From Puccinellia tenuiflora (taxonomy: Eukaryota; Streptophyta; Magnoliopsida; Poales; Poaceae): DNA of 64,000 nucleotides. The stretch covers positions 677,766 through 741,765 of the forward strand of contig QRDG01001524.1 of the NCBI GenBank assembly GCA_012064385.1, written 5' to 3'. This document shows positions 42,701 to 54,396 of this stretch, piece by piece. A program made the position numbers and the translations under genes. Below the pieces are notes generated by a model. That model was not told the origin of the DNA. It searched no databases and saw only the letters and a program-made list of their open reading frames with translations. Position 1 is the first letter of the stretch. Each line of letters starts with the position of its first letter.

Positions 42701-43541
42701 AGAGACGGGGGAGCAGGTGAGCTGAGGAAAGAGACGCGGGAGGAGCAGGCAGGCACGTCGGCGTGTCCATGTCCATAGGGGCACGCCAGGAGGTAGTGGG
42801 GCTGCGGCATGGGGCGCCCCGGCATGGCGCCAGTGCCTGAAGGCACTGTGGCGACAGGAGGGAGACGGCCTATTTGCAAAAAAAAAAAACCGTCAACTAA
42901 TTTCTTTAATTGCAACCAGGTCCAACAGCAACTTAGTGAAACTAATTGAGGCACTTAATCATTTTCAAAAATTCTGCCAAAATTCATGTGGGCTCTTAAT
43001 ACCATCTAGATCCTCCACAAAAATTGGTGTTGCAATTTGAATTGTTTTGGACAACATTTGTTCACAGGTTTTAATTAAAGTCATTTTTGTCAATTTCCAA
43101 ATTGTATTTATTTGGAGCACTTAAGCATTTCCAAAAATAATGAAATTATTCATGGAGGCTCATAATATAACAATGAAGCATACCATAATTTTATTTTGAA
43201 TTTTTGGAATGTTTAACTTGGTTTCGAAAATAGGATTTGAATTGGACCAATTTTGGATTCTCAAATTCATTTCTCATTTGGCTAAATTTATATTTTGAGA
43301 ATTGGTTATAAAATGTAAACTTGGAACTTCCAAAACAATTTGGAAGTCCAAGAATGATTTGTTTGCCATGTTAAGCAATTGCATTGGTTTGGATGTTTGG
43401 GAAGTTTGCTTCCCCATTTTAAATGCTTTCATATGTGGATAGTTAGAAATAGCAATTTCATATGGATGCCATGATGCAAACAAGAATGCAAAAAGTGGAA
43501 AAATTCTTCGTATTTTTCAATACAAAGCTGGGGCTGTTACA
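39703..43541 (-). repeat. 3' LTR of the Tekay-like element
   Basis: On the plus strand it runs from TGTGGCGCCCC to GGCTGTTACA. A GC-rich segment with clustered GGCCGG motifs (about 42140-42340), followed by G/C-rich sequence to 42860, gives long spurious ORFs on both strands. The flanks are AT-rich. Confidence 0.9.
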
Positions 43542-43557
43542 ATTCTACCCCCCTTAC
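43542..43557 (-). promoter_or_regulatory. Polypurine tract of the Tekay-like element
   Basis: On the minus strand AAGGGGGGTAGAATT immediately precedes the TG of the 3' LTR. Position and composition fit the primer for plus-strand synthesis. Confidence 0.8.
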
Positions 43558-43577
43558 AGGAATCTCGTCCCGAGATT

Positions 43578-46500
43578 CTAGGCTTGAGTGAAGAAGGTGG
43601 GATATTCCTGTCGAAGACTAGTTTCTCGCTCCCAAGTGGCTTCTTCTTCGGAATGGTTAGACCATTGAATTTTTAGGAATTTGATGGCCTTGTTGCGGGT
43701 CTTCCTTTCCGCTTCATCCAAGATGCGGACCGGATGCTCGCGGTAAGTCAAATCCTCCTGGAGGTCCAATACCTCATGATCAACCCCCCGGATAGGATAC
43801 TTGAAACAACGCCGGAGTTGGGAGACATGGAACACATCATGTACATCCGGGAAGTTGGAGGGTAACTCGAGTTGATAGGAGAGATCTCCTTGCTTGGCTA
43901 GGACGGTGAAAGGACCAACATAGCGAGGTGCCAATTTGCCCTTGATCCCGAAGCGACGAACGCCTCGAAGGGGAGAGACTCGAAGATAGGCTTTATCACC
44001 AATTTCATAGTGAACCTCCTAATGATGCTTGTCATAATAGCTCTTCTGCCTGGATTGAGCAATCTTGAGATTATCCCGAATGATATGGACTTTCTCCTCG
44101 GCATCATTGATCATATCAGGACCGAAGAGTGGCCTCTCTCCGGTTTCAGACCAATTCAGAGGAGTCCGGCAATTCTGTCCATAAAGAACCTCAAAGGGAG
44201 CCATTTGCAAACTGGCTTGGTAGCTGTTGTTGTAGGAGAATTCGGCGAGAGGGAGGTATTTTTTCCAACCCTTCCCGAAGGAGATAACACAAGCCCGAAG
44301 CATGTCCTCAAGAACTTGGTTCACCCTTTCCATTTGACCGTCAATTTGGGGATGGTAAGCGGTACTGAGGTTTAGACGGGTTCCCATAGCGGTCTGGAAG
44401 CTCTGCCAGAATCTGGATACAAACAGACTCCCACGGTCTGATATAATGCTCAGAGGAACTCCGTGAAGAGGAACAATCCGGGCAAGGTACAACTCAGCTA
44501 GTTTCTTGGCAGTTATATCCTCGCGAACGGGAAGGAAATGAGCGACCTTGGATAGTCGATCAATGACTACCCAAATGGTATTATTACCCTTTTGTGACCT
44601 CGGTAAGCCAGTAATGAAGTCCATACCAATTTCATCCCATTTCCACTCGGGAATGGCTATGGGGCGAAGGGTACCAGCTGGCCTTTGATGTTCAGCTTTC
44701 ACTCGGCGACAGACGTCGCATTCAGCAACATACTTGGCAATTTCCCGCTTCATGCGAGTCCACCAAAATTTGCTGCGGAGGTCTTGGTACATTTTTGTGC
44801 TACCAGGATGGATGGATATGGGAGATTCATGTGCTTCTTGGAGTATTAACCCTTTGGTATTTCCGCTCTTGGGCACCACAAGACGGTCGCCGAAGTAGAC
44901 AACACCGGAGTCATCGATGGAGAAACACTTAGCCTTCCCACTTGCGACATTCTCCTTGATCTTGAGGATGCCAGCATCATGTTGCTGGGCTGCCTTGATT
45001 TCATCCTCAAGAGTGGATTTGATCTCGAGGTTAGCTAGATATCCGGAGGGAACAATCTCCAGATTCAACCGAGCAAATTCCTCATGGAGAGTAGGTTGAG
45101 CCTTTTCAATCATCAGAGTATTGCAATAAGCCTTGCGACTCAGAGCATCGGCCATGACATTGGCCTTGCCGGGCTGATAGTTGAGGGTTACATCATAGTC
45201 TTTGATTAATTCCAACCATCTTCTCTGTCTCAGGTTCAGATCCGGCTAGGTGAAGAGATATTTCAGACTTTGATGATCAGAGTAGATCTCACAACGGTTG
45301 CCCAACAGGTAGGGCCTCCATTGCTTCAGAGCATGAACTACGGCAGCAAGCTCTAGATCATGAGTTGGATAGTTTTGTTCATGCGGCTTGAGTTGTCGAG
45401 AAGCATAGGCTACCACATGGCCTTCTTGCATCAAAACACAGCCCAAACCTTGGAGTGATGCATCACAATAGACGACAAAGTCTTTGTCGGTGTCAGGAAG
45501 GACAAGCATCGGGGTGGTGGTGAGCTTGACTTTGAGAGTTTGGAAACTATCTTCAGCTTTGTCGGTCCATATGAACTGCTTGTTTTTCTTGAGGAGGTCA
45601 GTCAATGCTTTGGCTATCTTGGAAAAACCCTCGATGAATCGGCAGTAATAACCCGCCAACCCAAGAAAGCTGCGGATATCTTTGACGGACTTAGGAGTAG
45701 GCCAATCCAGGATTCCCTGAATCTTGTTAGGTATCACCGCTACTCCAGCAGCTGACACCACATGACCGAGAAAAATGAGCTCCTTTAGCCCAAACTCACA
45801 CTTGGAGAACTTGTCATAGAGGCGGTGATCTCGAAGCTTGGTCAAGACTAGTCGAAGATGCTCAGCATGTTCTTATTCGGTTTTGGAGTAGACAAGGATG
45901 TCATCAATGTATATTATGACAAAGTTGTCGAGATACTCGTGAAAGATGGAGTTCATCAGCCTCATGAATGTAGTCGGAGCATTGGTAAGGCCAAAAGACA
46001 TGACGGTATACTCATATAGGCCATAGCGAGTAGTGAAAGCCGTCTTCGGAATATCCTCCTTTCTGATTTTGATCTGATGGTAGCCTGACCTCAGATCCAT
46101 CTTGGAGAATACTGTTGCACTAGCTAGCTGATCGAATAGGTCAATTATTCGGGGAATAGGGTACTTGTTCTTGATGGTTAGCGCATTCAAAGGGCGGTAA
46201 TCAACAACCAGCCGAGGAACATTTGTATCCCTCTTTTTGACAAAGATGACCGGGCAGCCCCAAGGCGAGCTACTCGGACGGATGAATTCTTTTTCCAGCA
46301 GCTCATCAAGTTGCTTCTTCAATTCAGTTAGCTCTTCCGCTGGCATGCGGTAGGGCCTTTTGGAAATTGGGGCGGTTCCCGGAACCAATTCGATGACAAA
46401 CTCCACACTTCGATCAGGTGGCATGCCATGCAATTCTTCGGGGAAAACATCCAGAAAATCACACACCACATTCACCTCATGCAGTTCAGGCGGGGTGATA

Positions 46501-48002
46501 CCTTCTATGAAGTATAGACTGATCTCCGGAGAGAGAGGAGTGTCAGCGGATGGAGCTGCGGATGAAGGGGACCAGTAACGCACCTGCCCATAGGTTGGGT
46601 GGATCACTGTGATAGTCTTGGCAGCACAGTCCAGGTTGGCCTGATATTTGACAAGCCAGTCCATGCCCAGAATAACATCTTGGCCCTCTGACTTCAGGGC
46701 TATCAACTGGAACGGAAAAGGTATTGAACCTATTGAAATCTGAACCTCAGAAGTAACCCACTTGGTTTGCCAACGAGACCCTGGTGTTTTAACCACTAGC
46801 GGGGAGTCCATATTCTCAAACGGTATTTGATGGTTGTGTGCAAATGATATGGATATGAATGAATGCGATGCTCCAGAATCAAATAAAACTGAAGCTGGAT
46901 ATGCATTGATTCGAAGCGTACCCATGAGAACATTGGGGTCCTCTTCAACTCCTTCAGCCGAGACGTGGTTCAGTCGTCCACGGCTGACAGTGGTAGCCTT
47001 GGCTGCTGGGGTGGAGGGAGCGGGTGCCTTCTCAGGACAATCCTTGGAGAAGTGACCCGGCTGGCCACAATTGTAGCAAGTGAGCCTCGGTGGTGGTGGA
47101 GGCAGCTGAGGGCAGAAACCACTTCCAGCCGCACCCAAGGTCGAGGTAGCTGGGCGAGGCGGAGGTGGCCTGAACCCTGAAGGCCTTGGCGCGAAGGGCA
47201 CACGACGCACAACGCTGAAGGGCACAAAAACCCTGCGCTTCTTGCCCTCAGAAGAAGAGGAGCTTTGGTTGTCCACTAGAGCTGGCCTTTTGGAAGCCTC
47301 CAGCTCCTTCCTACCCTGCTCCATAGTGAGAGCCTGGTTGTAGAGCTCCTGGTAGGACTGGAACTTGAACGGTAGGAGCTCGTATCGGAGCCGCGATGCG
47401 AGCCCCTTGCAGAAGAGGTACTGCTTGTCCTCATCGTTGGTCATGTCCGGAGGGGCGTAACGGGAGAGGTGGTTGAACTCACGCCCATAGGATTGGACGT
47501 CCATGCGTCCCTGGGTCAAGTCCAGGAACTCCCTCCTCTTGAGGTCCATGATAGGCTTGGGGATGTACACCACACGGAAGGCGGTGCGGAACTCCGCCCA
47601 GGTGAAGACATGGCCGGCGTCAAACATTGACACGTGGCTCTCCCACCAAGAGCCGGCGGCTCCATTCAGCAGGTAGGTGGTGAAGTTGACTTGTTCCGCC
47701 ACCGGAACGTGCAAGGCCGCGAACTTGCGCTCGAGAGCACGGAGCCAATCATCAGCATCCAGTGGCTCCCTAGCTTCAGTGAAGGTAGGAGGTTGGGAGC
47801 ACAAGAACTCCGTGAGAGTGTTGCAGTCCGTGTTCCTCCTTGCCCCTTGCTGCACCAACTGCTCGAGCAGATGCTCGTTGCGCAGGCGGTTATTCTCGAT
47901 GGCCATCAGGACCTCCGCCATTGAGGGTGGCGGCGGTGCATCAGGATCACCGGGGTTACCACGATGGGCAGGAGCCATTCTGAAGATTTGGAACAAGGAC
48001 AC
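43578..48002 (-). pseudogene. Tekay-like Gag-Pol polyprotein, one frame with three stops
   Basis: 1,475 codons in a single minus-strand frame. Stops: TAA at 45873-45875, TAG at 45246-45248 and TAG at 44019-44021. The true start may be the second Met (MAPAHRG, codon 9). Gag core spans about residues 80-235 (WLRALERKF; GSWWESHV), and the CCHC knuckle 309-322 (CYNCGQPGHFSKDC). Protease has LFDSGASHSF (375-378 DSGA). RT spans about 560-709 and beyond, with YIDD at 698-701, just before the first stop. RNase H (VVYCDASLQG) follows. Integrase has an HHCC zinc motif (HESPISIHPGS..CDVCRR), with catalytic D (GMDFITGLPRS), D (IISDRGSLF) and E (MERVNQVLEDM). A chromodomain-like C-terminus (RILDEAERKTRNK..WERET) would target chromatin. 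No frameshift was found. Confidence 0.9.
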
Positions 48003-48356
48003 AGTTAGTAAACATCTCCGAACAGTTAGGATAGATCATTAGAATCCTTCCAGATATAGAGCTATAAGATGGCACTAGCACAAAACAGATTTAGTCAACC
48101 ACGGGTGACATCACGTCATCGCGGCGATAGCAAACGGAAATAACTGACTCGAGACAAACACCGGACGGTAGAACCCAACCCCGAGAACCTAAACTTCGAC
48201 ACCAAGCTTAAAACAAATAGAGATAAGAGATCAGAGTAGAGCGAGTTGGATGAGGATTAAAAAGAATCCTAAGAAGGTTTTCACAACTCATTTTTAGGAT
48301 ATAGATAATTTTCAACTAGACTCGACATCGACCAATAGAAAGGGTTTCCTACAGGC

Positions 48357-48374
48357 AGTCCTGCTCTGATACCA
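48357..48374 (-). promoter_or_regulatory. Primer binding site of the Tekay-like element
   Basis: On the minus strand TGGTATCAGAGCAGGACT begins three bases after the 5' LTR. This is an extended initiator tRNA-Met site. Confidence 0.85.
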
Positions 48375-48377
48375 ACT

Positions 48378-51300
48378 TGTAGCGCCCCGACCCCGGAACT
48401 ATACAATGATGCTTTGTGCAACCGGTCATGCTACACAATCGAAGGTTACTGGGTTTGCCAAACCCAGGCCAAAACCTTTGGCAGGCGTGCTCGGAATGGA
48501 TCATCGGCAACGCAACACTTCGATCATGCCATAAGCTCAGACATAGCTATCATGTATAGTAGAGAGATCAAGACTGCGGAACAACTGGCACATCACAGAC
48601 TCTACGACACAAAGAGATCATATAGCAACTCATATATGAGAAAGATACAAATTACACACAAAAGGGGTCACCGACCCATCAGTACATCATGCGGAAGCGA
48701 AGTAGTGTTGTCTAACAGCAAGATCCAAAATATGGCCTAAGAGGCCTACAGATAAACATGAACCCAACCAGCTTGTTCCGACGTCCCAAGCTGCCACCTG
48801 GGAACCCCGAACTACTCGTCGATGTCCACGAAGAACCCACCTGTGTGCTCGGTGTCGTCCTCCTCTGAAACAAATTATAAAAGCAGCAAAGAGAGATTGA
48901 GTATGACGTACTCGTAAGTTTAGTAGGGCGATATAGGCCTAATGATGACGGAGGCTCTAAAGCTGTATAGTAGCTATTTTGCATAAAGCTAGTTTTCATT
49001 TAGAAAGATATAAAAGACCCATGGCGTCGACTACTCAGAATGTTTTCTCAAAAGGGGTAAGAGAGTAAACTTTCAACTTTGGTTCTCATTGAACCATTTG
49101 TACCCAGAAACATCACTCGTCACCACCAAGCCACTCCCTCGAATCATCCTCAAGGAAATGAACCTTTTATCACACGTTGAGTTGCAACCTTTAGCTGCCA
49201 AGTTTTAATTAGGTTAAGATTCTCTATGGTCTCGTATATCCATTCCCAAGTCGTCCATAACCGCGGACACGGCTTTTCGAAAAGATTTAACCCTGCAGGG
49301 GTGTACTATTTTACCCATCGGTACCGTCCGGCTCACCTAATTGGCCCTCTTCCGGAGAAGGCCGGCGAGTGGGCGCGGTTAGACCTTTACAATACATGAG
49401 GCTTACTCAAGGACCATCAGTGTGCAGAAGGACAGGTTCAGCGCCTCCAACGCCCTGCCCCGCGGCCACATCCTAAACACCACCATCCTCGTCGTTTCTT
49501 TTCCACCCACACAACTCACGCGCAAATGGAAATAGCAAACTAGAGGACCCTTGACAAGCCCCTCACAAATTATTCGGTCACAGGGGATTCCATATGTCCC
49601 CACCTTTGGAAGCACGCTCGATCTTGGTTCTAGAGACAAGAACTCGCACCTAGGGGCAAGAATGAGACAAAACACCATCCCCGATGGCAACTCATCCAAG
49701 CCTTTTAAGCAATTTAATTAGGTACCACACTTCACCACCATGTCCGAAACATTCCATCAACAACATAATTATGGAATTTAAACAACGGACATTATAGCAT
49801 TCGACTAAGCATGGCTAAGCATAGCTAAGCATATAAACAACAATTATATCTTTGTCTCCGGCCAACACATCAAGCCTATGGTTCGTAGGTAGGGAGGCAT
49901 GGATTGGTTTGGGGGAAAACATGCATTCATAGGATACTCTACAACTTGATCAAAAGTGACATTAAGAATCGCATGCAATATTCTGGTGGATAAAATAAGT
50001 TTATAAAACAGTAGGATGCTAGATGCCAAGAAGGTTAGGTTATCTCTTGCCTTGCTGCCGGGGCATGTAGTACTGCTCGTCGGAATAGGCGAGGGAACCC
50101 TCGGCTCCGGAATCTATCGATACCCAAAATAATACGAAAGAACAAATAAATCACACGAAGACAAGGTTCAATGCACAATCATGATTACATGTCAAATTTA
50201 TGCAAATATATCATCATTTAATTTATCTAACAAATTAAATGGAGTTCCAAATAATTAGTGCAATTATTTGGAAACAACCCCATATTTATCTTAGTGACCA
50301 CATTATTTCTAATTTATTAAATTACAAAAGAAGTGGCTTAAATATGCATGAACATGACATGAACATGACATTTTGTTCTTCCGATCATTTTGGTACCTCG
50401 TTTGTAATTTTCCGAGTACCGATGAATAAATAGTGAGTTAAATAATTATTCGGATTTAATTCCTTTAATCAATTAAAGAATAACATCATATGAAAATTTG
50501 TGATCATGATTTGATAATTGCATGGTTTGATAGCATTTGAAGTGTTGATCACATTGATATTTTATTCACAATTTTTGGTTAATTATTTAACAAGTTATGA
50601 ATTTTCCCGAATTAGGTATTATTTATACCATTTTAGGAAATCTTAAATAAATATCAAAAATATAAATTCATAAGACCATTACAATTATTCTAACCTGTAG
50701 AGTTTGTTTTTCTGAACAATTTGATATTTGATTTGTCAAATTCGGAGCATTATTTAAAAAGATATCGATTATTTTATTTTGATTTTATTTTCCAAAAAGG
50801 AAAAATCAACTGCAGACAGGCCGGCCTTGTGCCGGCCAGGCCGGGCCACATGCCGGGTGGTGACCCGAGGCCATCGGCCTTTGGCCGGCCCAGGCTGGGG
50901 ATCGAGTCCGGGTGGGTGGCCGAAGCTGCCGGCCTCGTGCCGGCCCAGACCGGGTGTCCAGGCCGGGCACCCTACTGAGCCAGTCGGCCTCACGGCCGGA
51001 CAGGCCGGTGCCCAAGCCGAGCTCACGGAACGGCGACGACGGCGACGGGGTACGGTGACCGGCGGCGGGGAAGGGAGAGGGGGAGCAGGAAACGGCCAGA
51101 ATGGACGCGGGGCTTACCCGGAGCACCGCGGCGTCCACGGCGTGGCGCCGGGGCGTCGAGGATGCGTGCGGGACGGCGGCGGCCGGAGGCGAGGGAAACG
51201 AGCACGGCGTCGGTGATTCCCAGCCTCCCGCTTCGATTCCTTGGCCGGGGAGGTAGGGGGGGCACGGCGGAGCCTCCCGTCAGCTTCGATCTGTGCGGCG

Positions 51301-52207
51301 CGGTCCTAGACAACGGCTACGTCCTCGACAACCCGAGCGGTAGCGGTGGAGCTCGGGAGGGGAAGGAGAGAGACGGGGGAGCAGGTGAGCTGAGGAAAGA
51401 GATGCGGGAGGAGCAGGCAGGCACGTCGGTGTGTCCATGTCGACGGGGGCACGCCAGGAGGGAGTGGGGCGGCGGCATGGGGCGCCCCGGCATGGCACCA
51501 GTGCCTGAAGGCACTGTGGCGACAGGAGGGAGACGACCTATTTGCAACCCCCCCCCCCAGAACTAATTTCTTTAATTGCAACTAGGTCCAACAGCAACTT
51601 AGTGAAATTAATTGATGCATTTAATCATTTTCAAAAATTCTGCCAAAATTCTTGTGGGCTCTTAATACCATCTAGATCCTCCACAAAAATTTGTGTTGCA
51701 ATTTGAATTGTTTTGGACAACATTTGCTCACAGGTTTTAATTAAAGTCATTTTTGTCAATTTCCGAATTGTATTTATTTGGAGCACTTAAGCATTTCCAA
51801 AAATAATGAAATTATTCATGGAGGCTCATAATATAACAATGAAGCACCCCATAATTTTATTTTTAATTTTTGGAATGTTTAACTTGGTTTCAAAAATAGG
51901 ATTTGAATTGAACCAATTTTGGATTCTCAAATTCATTTCTCATTTGGCTATATTTATATTTTGAGAATTGGTTATAAAATGTAAACTTGGAACTTGCTAA
52001 ACAATTTGGAAGTCCAAGAATGATTTGTTTGCCAAGTTAAGCAATTGTATTGGTTTGGATGTTTGGGAAGTTTGCTTCCCCATTTTAAATGCTTTCATAT
52101 GTGGATAGTTAGAAATAGCAATTTCATATGGATGCCATGATGCAAACAAGAATGCAAAAAGTGGAAAAATTCTTCGTATTTTTCAGTACAAAGCTGGGGC
52201 TGTTACA
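48378..52207 (-). repeat. 5' LTR of the Tekay-like element
   Basis: On the plus strand it runs from TGTAGCGCCCC to GGCTGTTACA and is colinear with 39703-43541. The GGCCGG cluster is at about 50815-51030. A C10 run near 51546 replaces an A-rich run in the other LTR. This copy contains the promoter that would transcribe the element toward lower coordinates. Confidence 0.9.
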
Positions 52208-52769
52208 TAGACTAACCGAGGAGCTAGAGAAACTTTCCAAGGCTCACAAGGCATTGGAAAGTGAACACGCTACCCTCACCAAGTCGTATGAACAACTTCA
52301 AGCTCAACCGTCTAAAAGTGATGTGCCTAGTTCCTCCACTCCTATTACTTGTGATCATGTAAATATCATTGAGGAAAATGCTAGGTTGAAGATCAATCTT
52401 GCTAAGGCCATCTCCCTAAGTAAGAAACCTTTTGTTACTCCACAAAAAGGGAGAGGGTTTGTTGAGGAGGAAAAGAAGAAGGAGAACTTCATGAAAGATG
52501 CAAGGGCTCCTCTAGCAAAGAAGGTCCCTCAAGCCAAGAAGGCCAACATTGCTAGTGGTGGTGCCACAAGGGGCAAAACCACCAGTGATGACTTTGCGGG
52601 AAAAACTAACCCCCACTACATTTTGTTTGTTGATTATTATGGGGATATCTATGCTAAGTTTGTTGGTCCTAGAAATGTTCCTATTGCTCGTTCTATTTGG
52701 GTTCCTAAGACCCTTGTTGCTAACAAAAGAGGACCCATTGCAAAATGGGGACCTAAATCAAAGCAATGA
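52208..52769 (+). pseudogene. Sirevirus-like Gag C-terminus / protease linker, right part
   Basis: After the second TSD copy the frame of 39108-39702 continues directly (LTEELEKLSKAHKALESEH), with coiled-coil character, then a basic, Lys-rich segment, to TGA at 52767-52769. The first 80 bases of the track ORF (from 52128) belong to the LTR. The protease follows in another frame after a TAG at 52777-52779. Confidence 0.75.
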
Positions 52770-52806
52770 TTTCTTGTAGGACTATGCTTCCGGTGGGTCA
52801 AAATGG

Positions 52807-53991
52807 GTGCTTGATAGTGGATGCACAAAACATATGACCGGAAGCAAGGAGATAATGACGGAGATGAGACCAAATCTAAATGAAGCAACCGTCACTTATG
52901 GAGATCGATCAAAAGCCAAGGTATTGGGCTTTGGAAAGGTGGTAATCGCTAGGGATATCACCCTAGTGAATGTCATGCTGCTTGTCAAATCCCTTGGTTA
53001 TAATTTACTTTCTGTTCGTGCACTTAATAAGATGGGTTTCGCCGTCTTTCTTGATATTGATGTTATGGTACTCTTGTGGAGCAAGACTCTGAAGGTCGCT
53101 TTTGTTGGGTACGTCGAGGATGATTTGTTTGTGGTTCACTTTTCGGGGAAAACCACTTCAAATTCGATGTGCCTATTCGGAAAGGCCGACAAGGGTTGGT
53201 TGTGGCATTGTCGCCTAGCCCATGTCAACATGAGAACTTTGCAAAGTCTTCAGAAGGGTGGACACATTCTCGGACTAAAAGAAGATGTCTCTTTTGCCAA
53301 AGATCGTGTTTGTAGGGCATGTGTTGAAGGAAAGATGTATGATTCTCCCCATCCTAGCAAGACTATTATTTCATCCAAGAGGATCTTGGAGCTCCTCCAT
53401 GCGGATCTTTTTGGTGCCGTTCCCGAAGCTGGTCTTGGTGGGAAGAAGTATTGCTTGGTGATTGTTGATGACTATTCAAGATTCACTTGGGTTTATTTCT
53501 TCAAGTCGAAGAGTGAGACCCAACAAACCTTAATCGACTTCTCCATTGAAATGCAACGTAAACACAATATCTCCATTTTGGCAATTAGAAGTGACAATTG
53601 CTCCGAGTTCAAGAACTACACCCTCAATGAATTTCTTAGTGAAGAGGGTATACGTCACCAATATTCCGCAACTTATACCCCTCAACAAAATGGTGTAGCC
53701 GAGAGGAAGAACCGGACTCTTAAGGATATAGCAAGGTCCATGTTAGCGGAGTTTAAGACTCCGTTGAGTTTTTGGGAGGAGGCTATATTCACGGCTTGTC
53801 ACTCATCCAACCGGCTCTACTTCCGCAAAGGATTGAACAAGACCCCCTATGAGATCCTCACCGGCAACAAGCCTAACATCTACTACTTCCGTGTTTTCGG
53901 TTGTAAGTGTTTCTATTTGATCAAAGGTTGTCGCTTAACTAAATTCGAATCTAAATCACTAGAGGGTATTTTTGTTGGTTACGGTGCCTAA
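52807..53991 (+). pseudogene. Sirevirus-like protease and integrase
   Basis: The frame begins just before the protease motif (LDSGCTKHMTG, catalytic DSG). The GAG-pre-integrase zinc motif is WH..RLAH..C.AC (about 53200-53330). The integrase core has D in LLHADLFG, D in IRSDNCSEF (the usual Gly after Asn is Cys here) and E in NGVAERKNRTL. It then reads FWEEAIFTACHSSNRL and KSLEGIFVGYGA. It stops at TAA 53989-53991, after which the same frame continues. The frame upstream has a TAG at 52777. Confidence 0.85.
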
Positions 53992-54396
53992 TCCCACACT
54001 TATAGAATCTATGATAAAGCCTCACGGCGTATCATAGAATCTTGTAGTGTGGTGTTCGAGGAAAATGATGGCTCCCAAGTGGCGCAATTTCATGTTTCCG
54101 ATGTAGATGATGAAATTCCTCAAGAAGCCATAAGAAGAATGGGTGTGGGATTTTTCTGCCCCGTTGAGGAACCCCTTGTGGTGGATCGAGAAGGACAATG
54201 CTCTACTCAAGTGGAGCCCTCATCTTCATCAGATTTACAAGCAACTACTGCTGGAGCAATTGATGCACCTGACCAAAGACAAGCACAAGACCCTCAACTA
54301 TCTGGTCAGACTCATGTCGCCAGACCGGAGACTCCGGCAATCTTGACCGGAGATTCCGGTGCCCCAGGCCAGAGACTCCAGTCCACTTCAAGCTGA
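53992..54396 (+). pseudogene. Integrase-RT linker with embedded palindrome repeats
   Basis: The same frame as the integrase continues (SCSVVFEEND...PQEAIRRMGVGF), carrying the typical Copia linker before RT. Around 54325-54390 it contains GC palindromes of the CCGGAGACTCCGG type translated as PETP/DSG-like peptides. The frame ends at 54396, and RT continues in the frame of 54359. Confidence 0.65.

Larger units (their letters stand above)
39703..52207 (-). mobile_element. Tekay-like chromodomain Gypsy retrotransposon, complete
   Basis: A 12,505-bp element with LTRs of 3,839 and 3,830 bp, PBS, a single-frame polyprotein and PPT, all on the minus strand. A perfect TSD TAGAC lies at 39698-39702 and 52208-52212. 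Domain order is gag, protease, RT, RNase H, integrase and a chromodomain-like tail, as in the Tekay/Del chromovirus lineage known for 3-4-kb LTRs. Three in-frame stops prevent translation in full. The two LTRs differ visibly by substitutions, so this is not a very recent insertion. Confidence 0.92.

Noticed and set aside
42043..42725. 225-codon ORF and its copy at 50721-51566
   Set aside because: It is inside the Tekay-like LTRs. The frame differs between the two copies and the composition follows the GGCCGG cluster.
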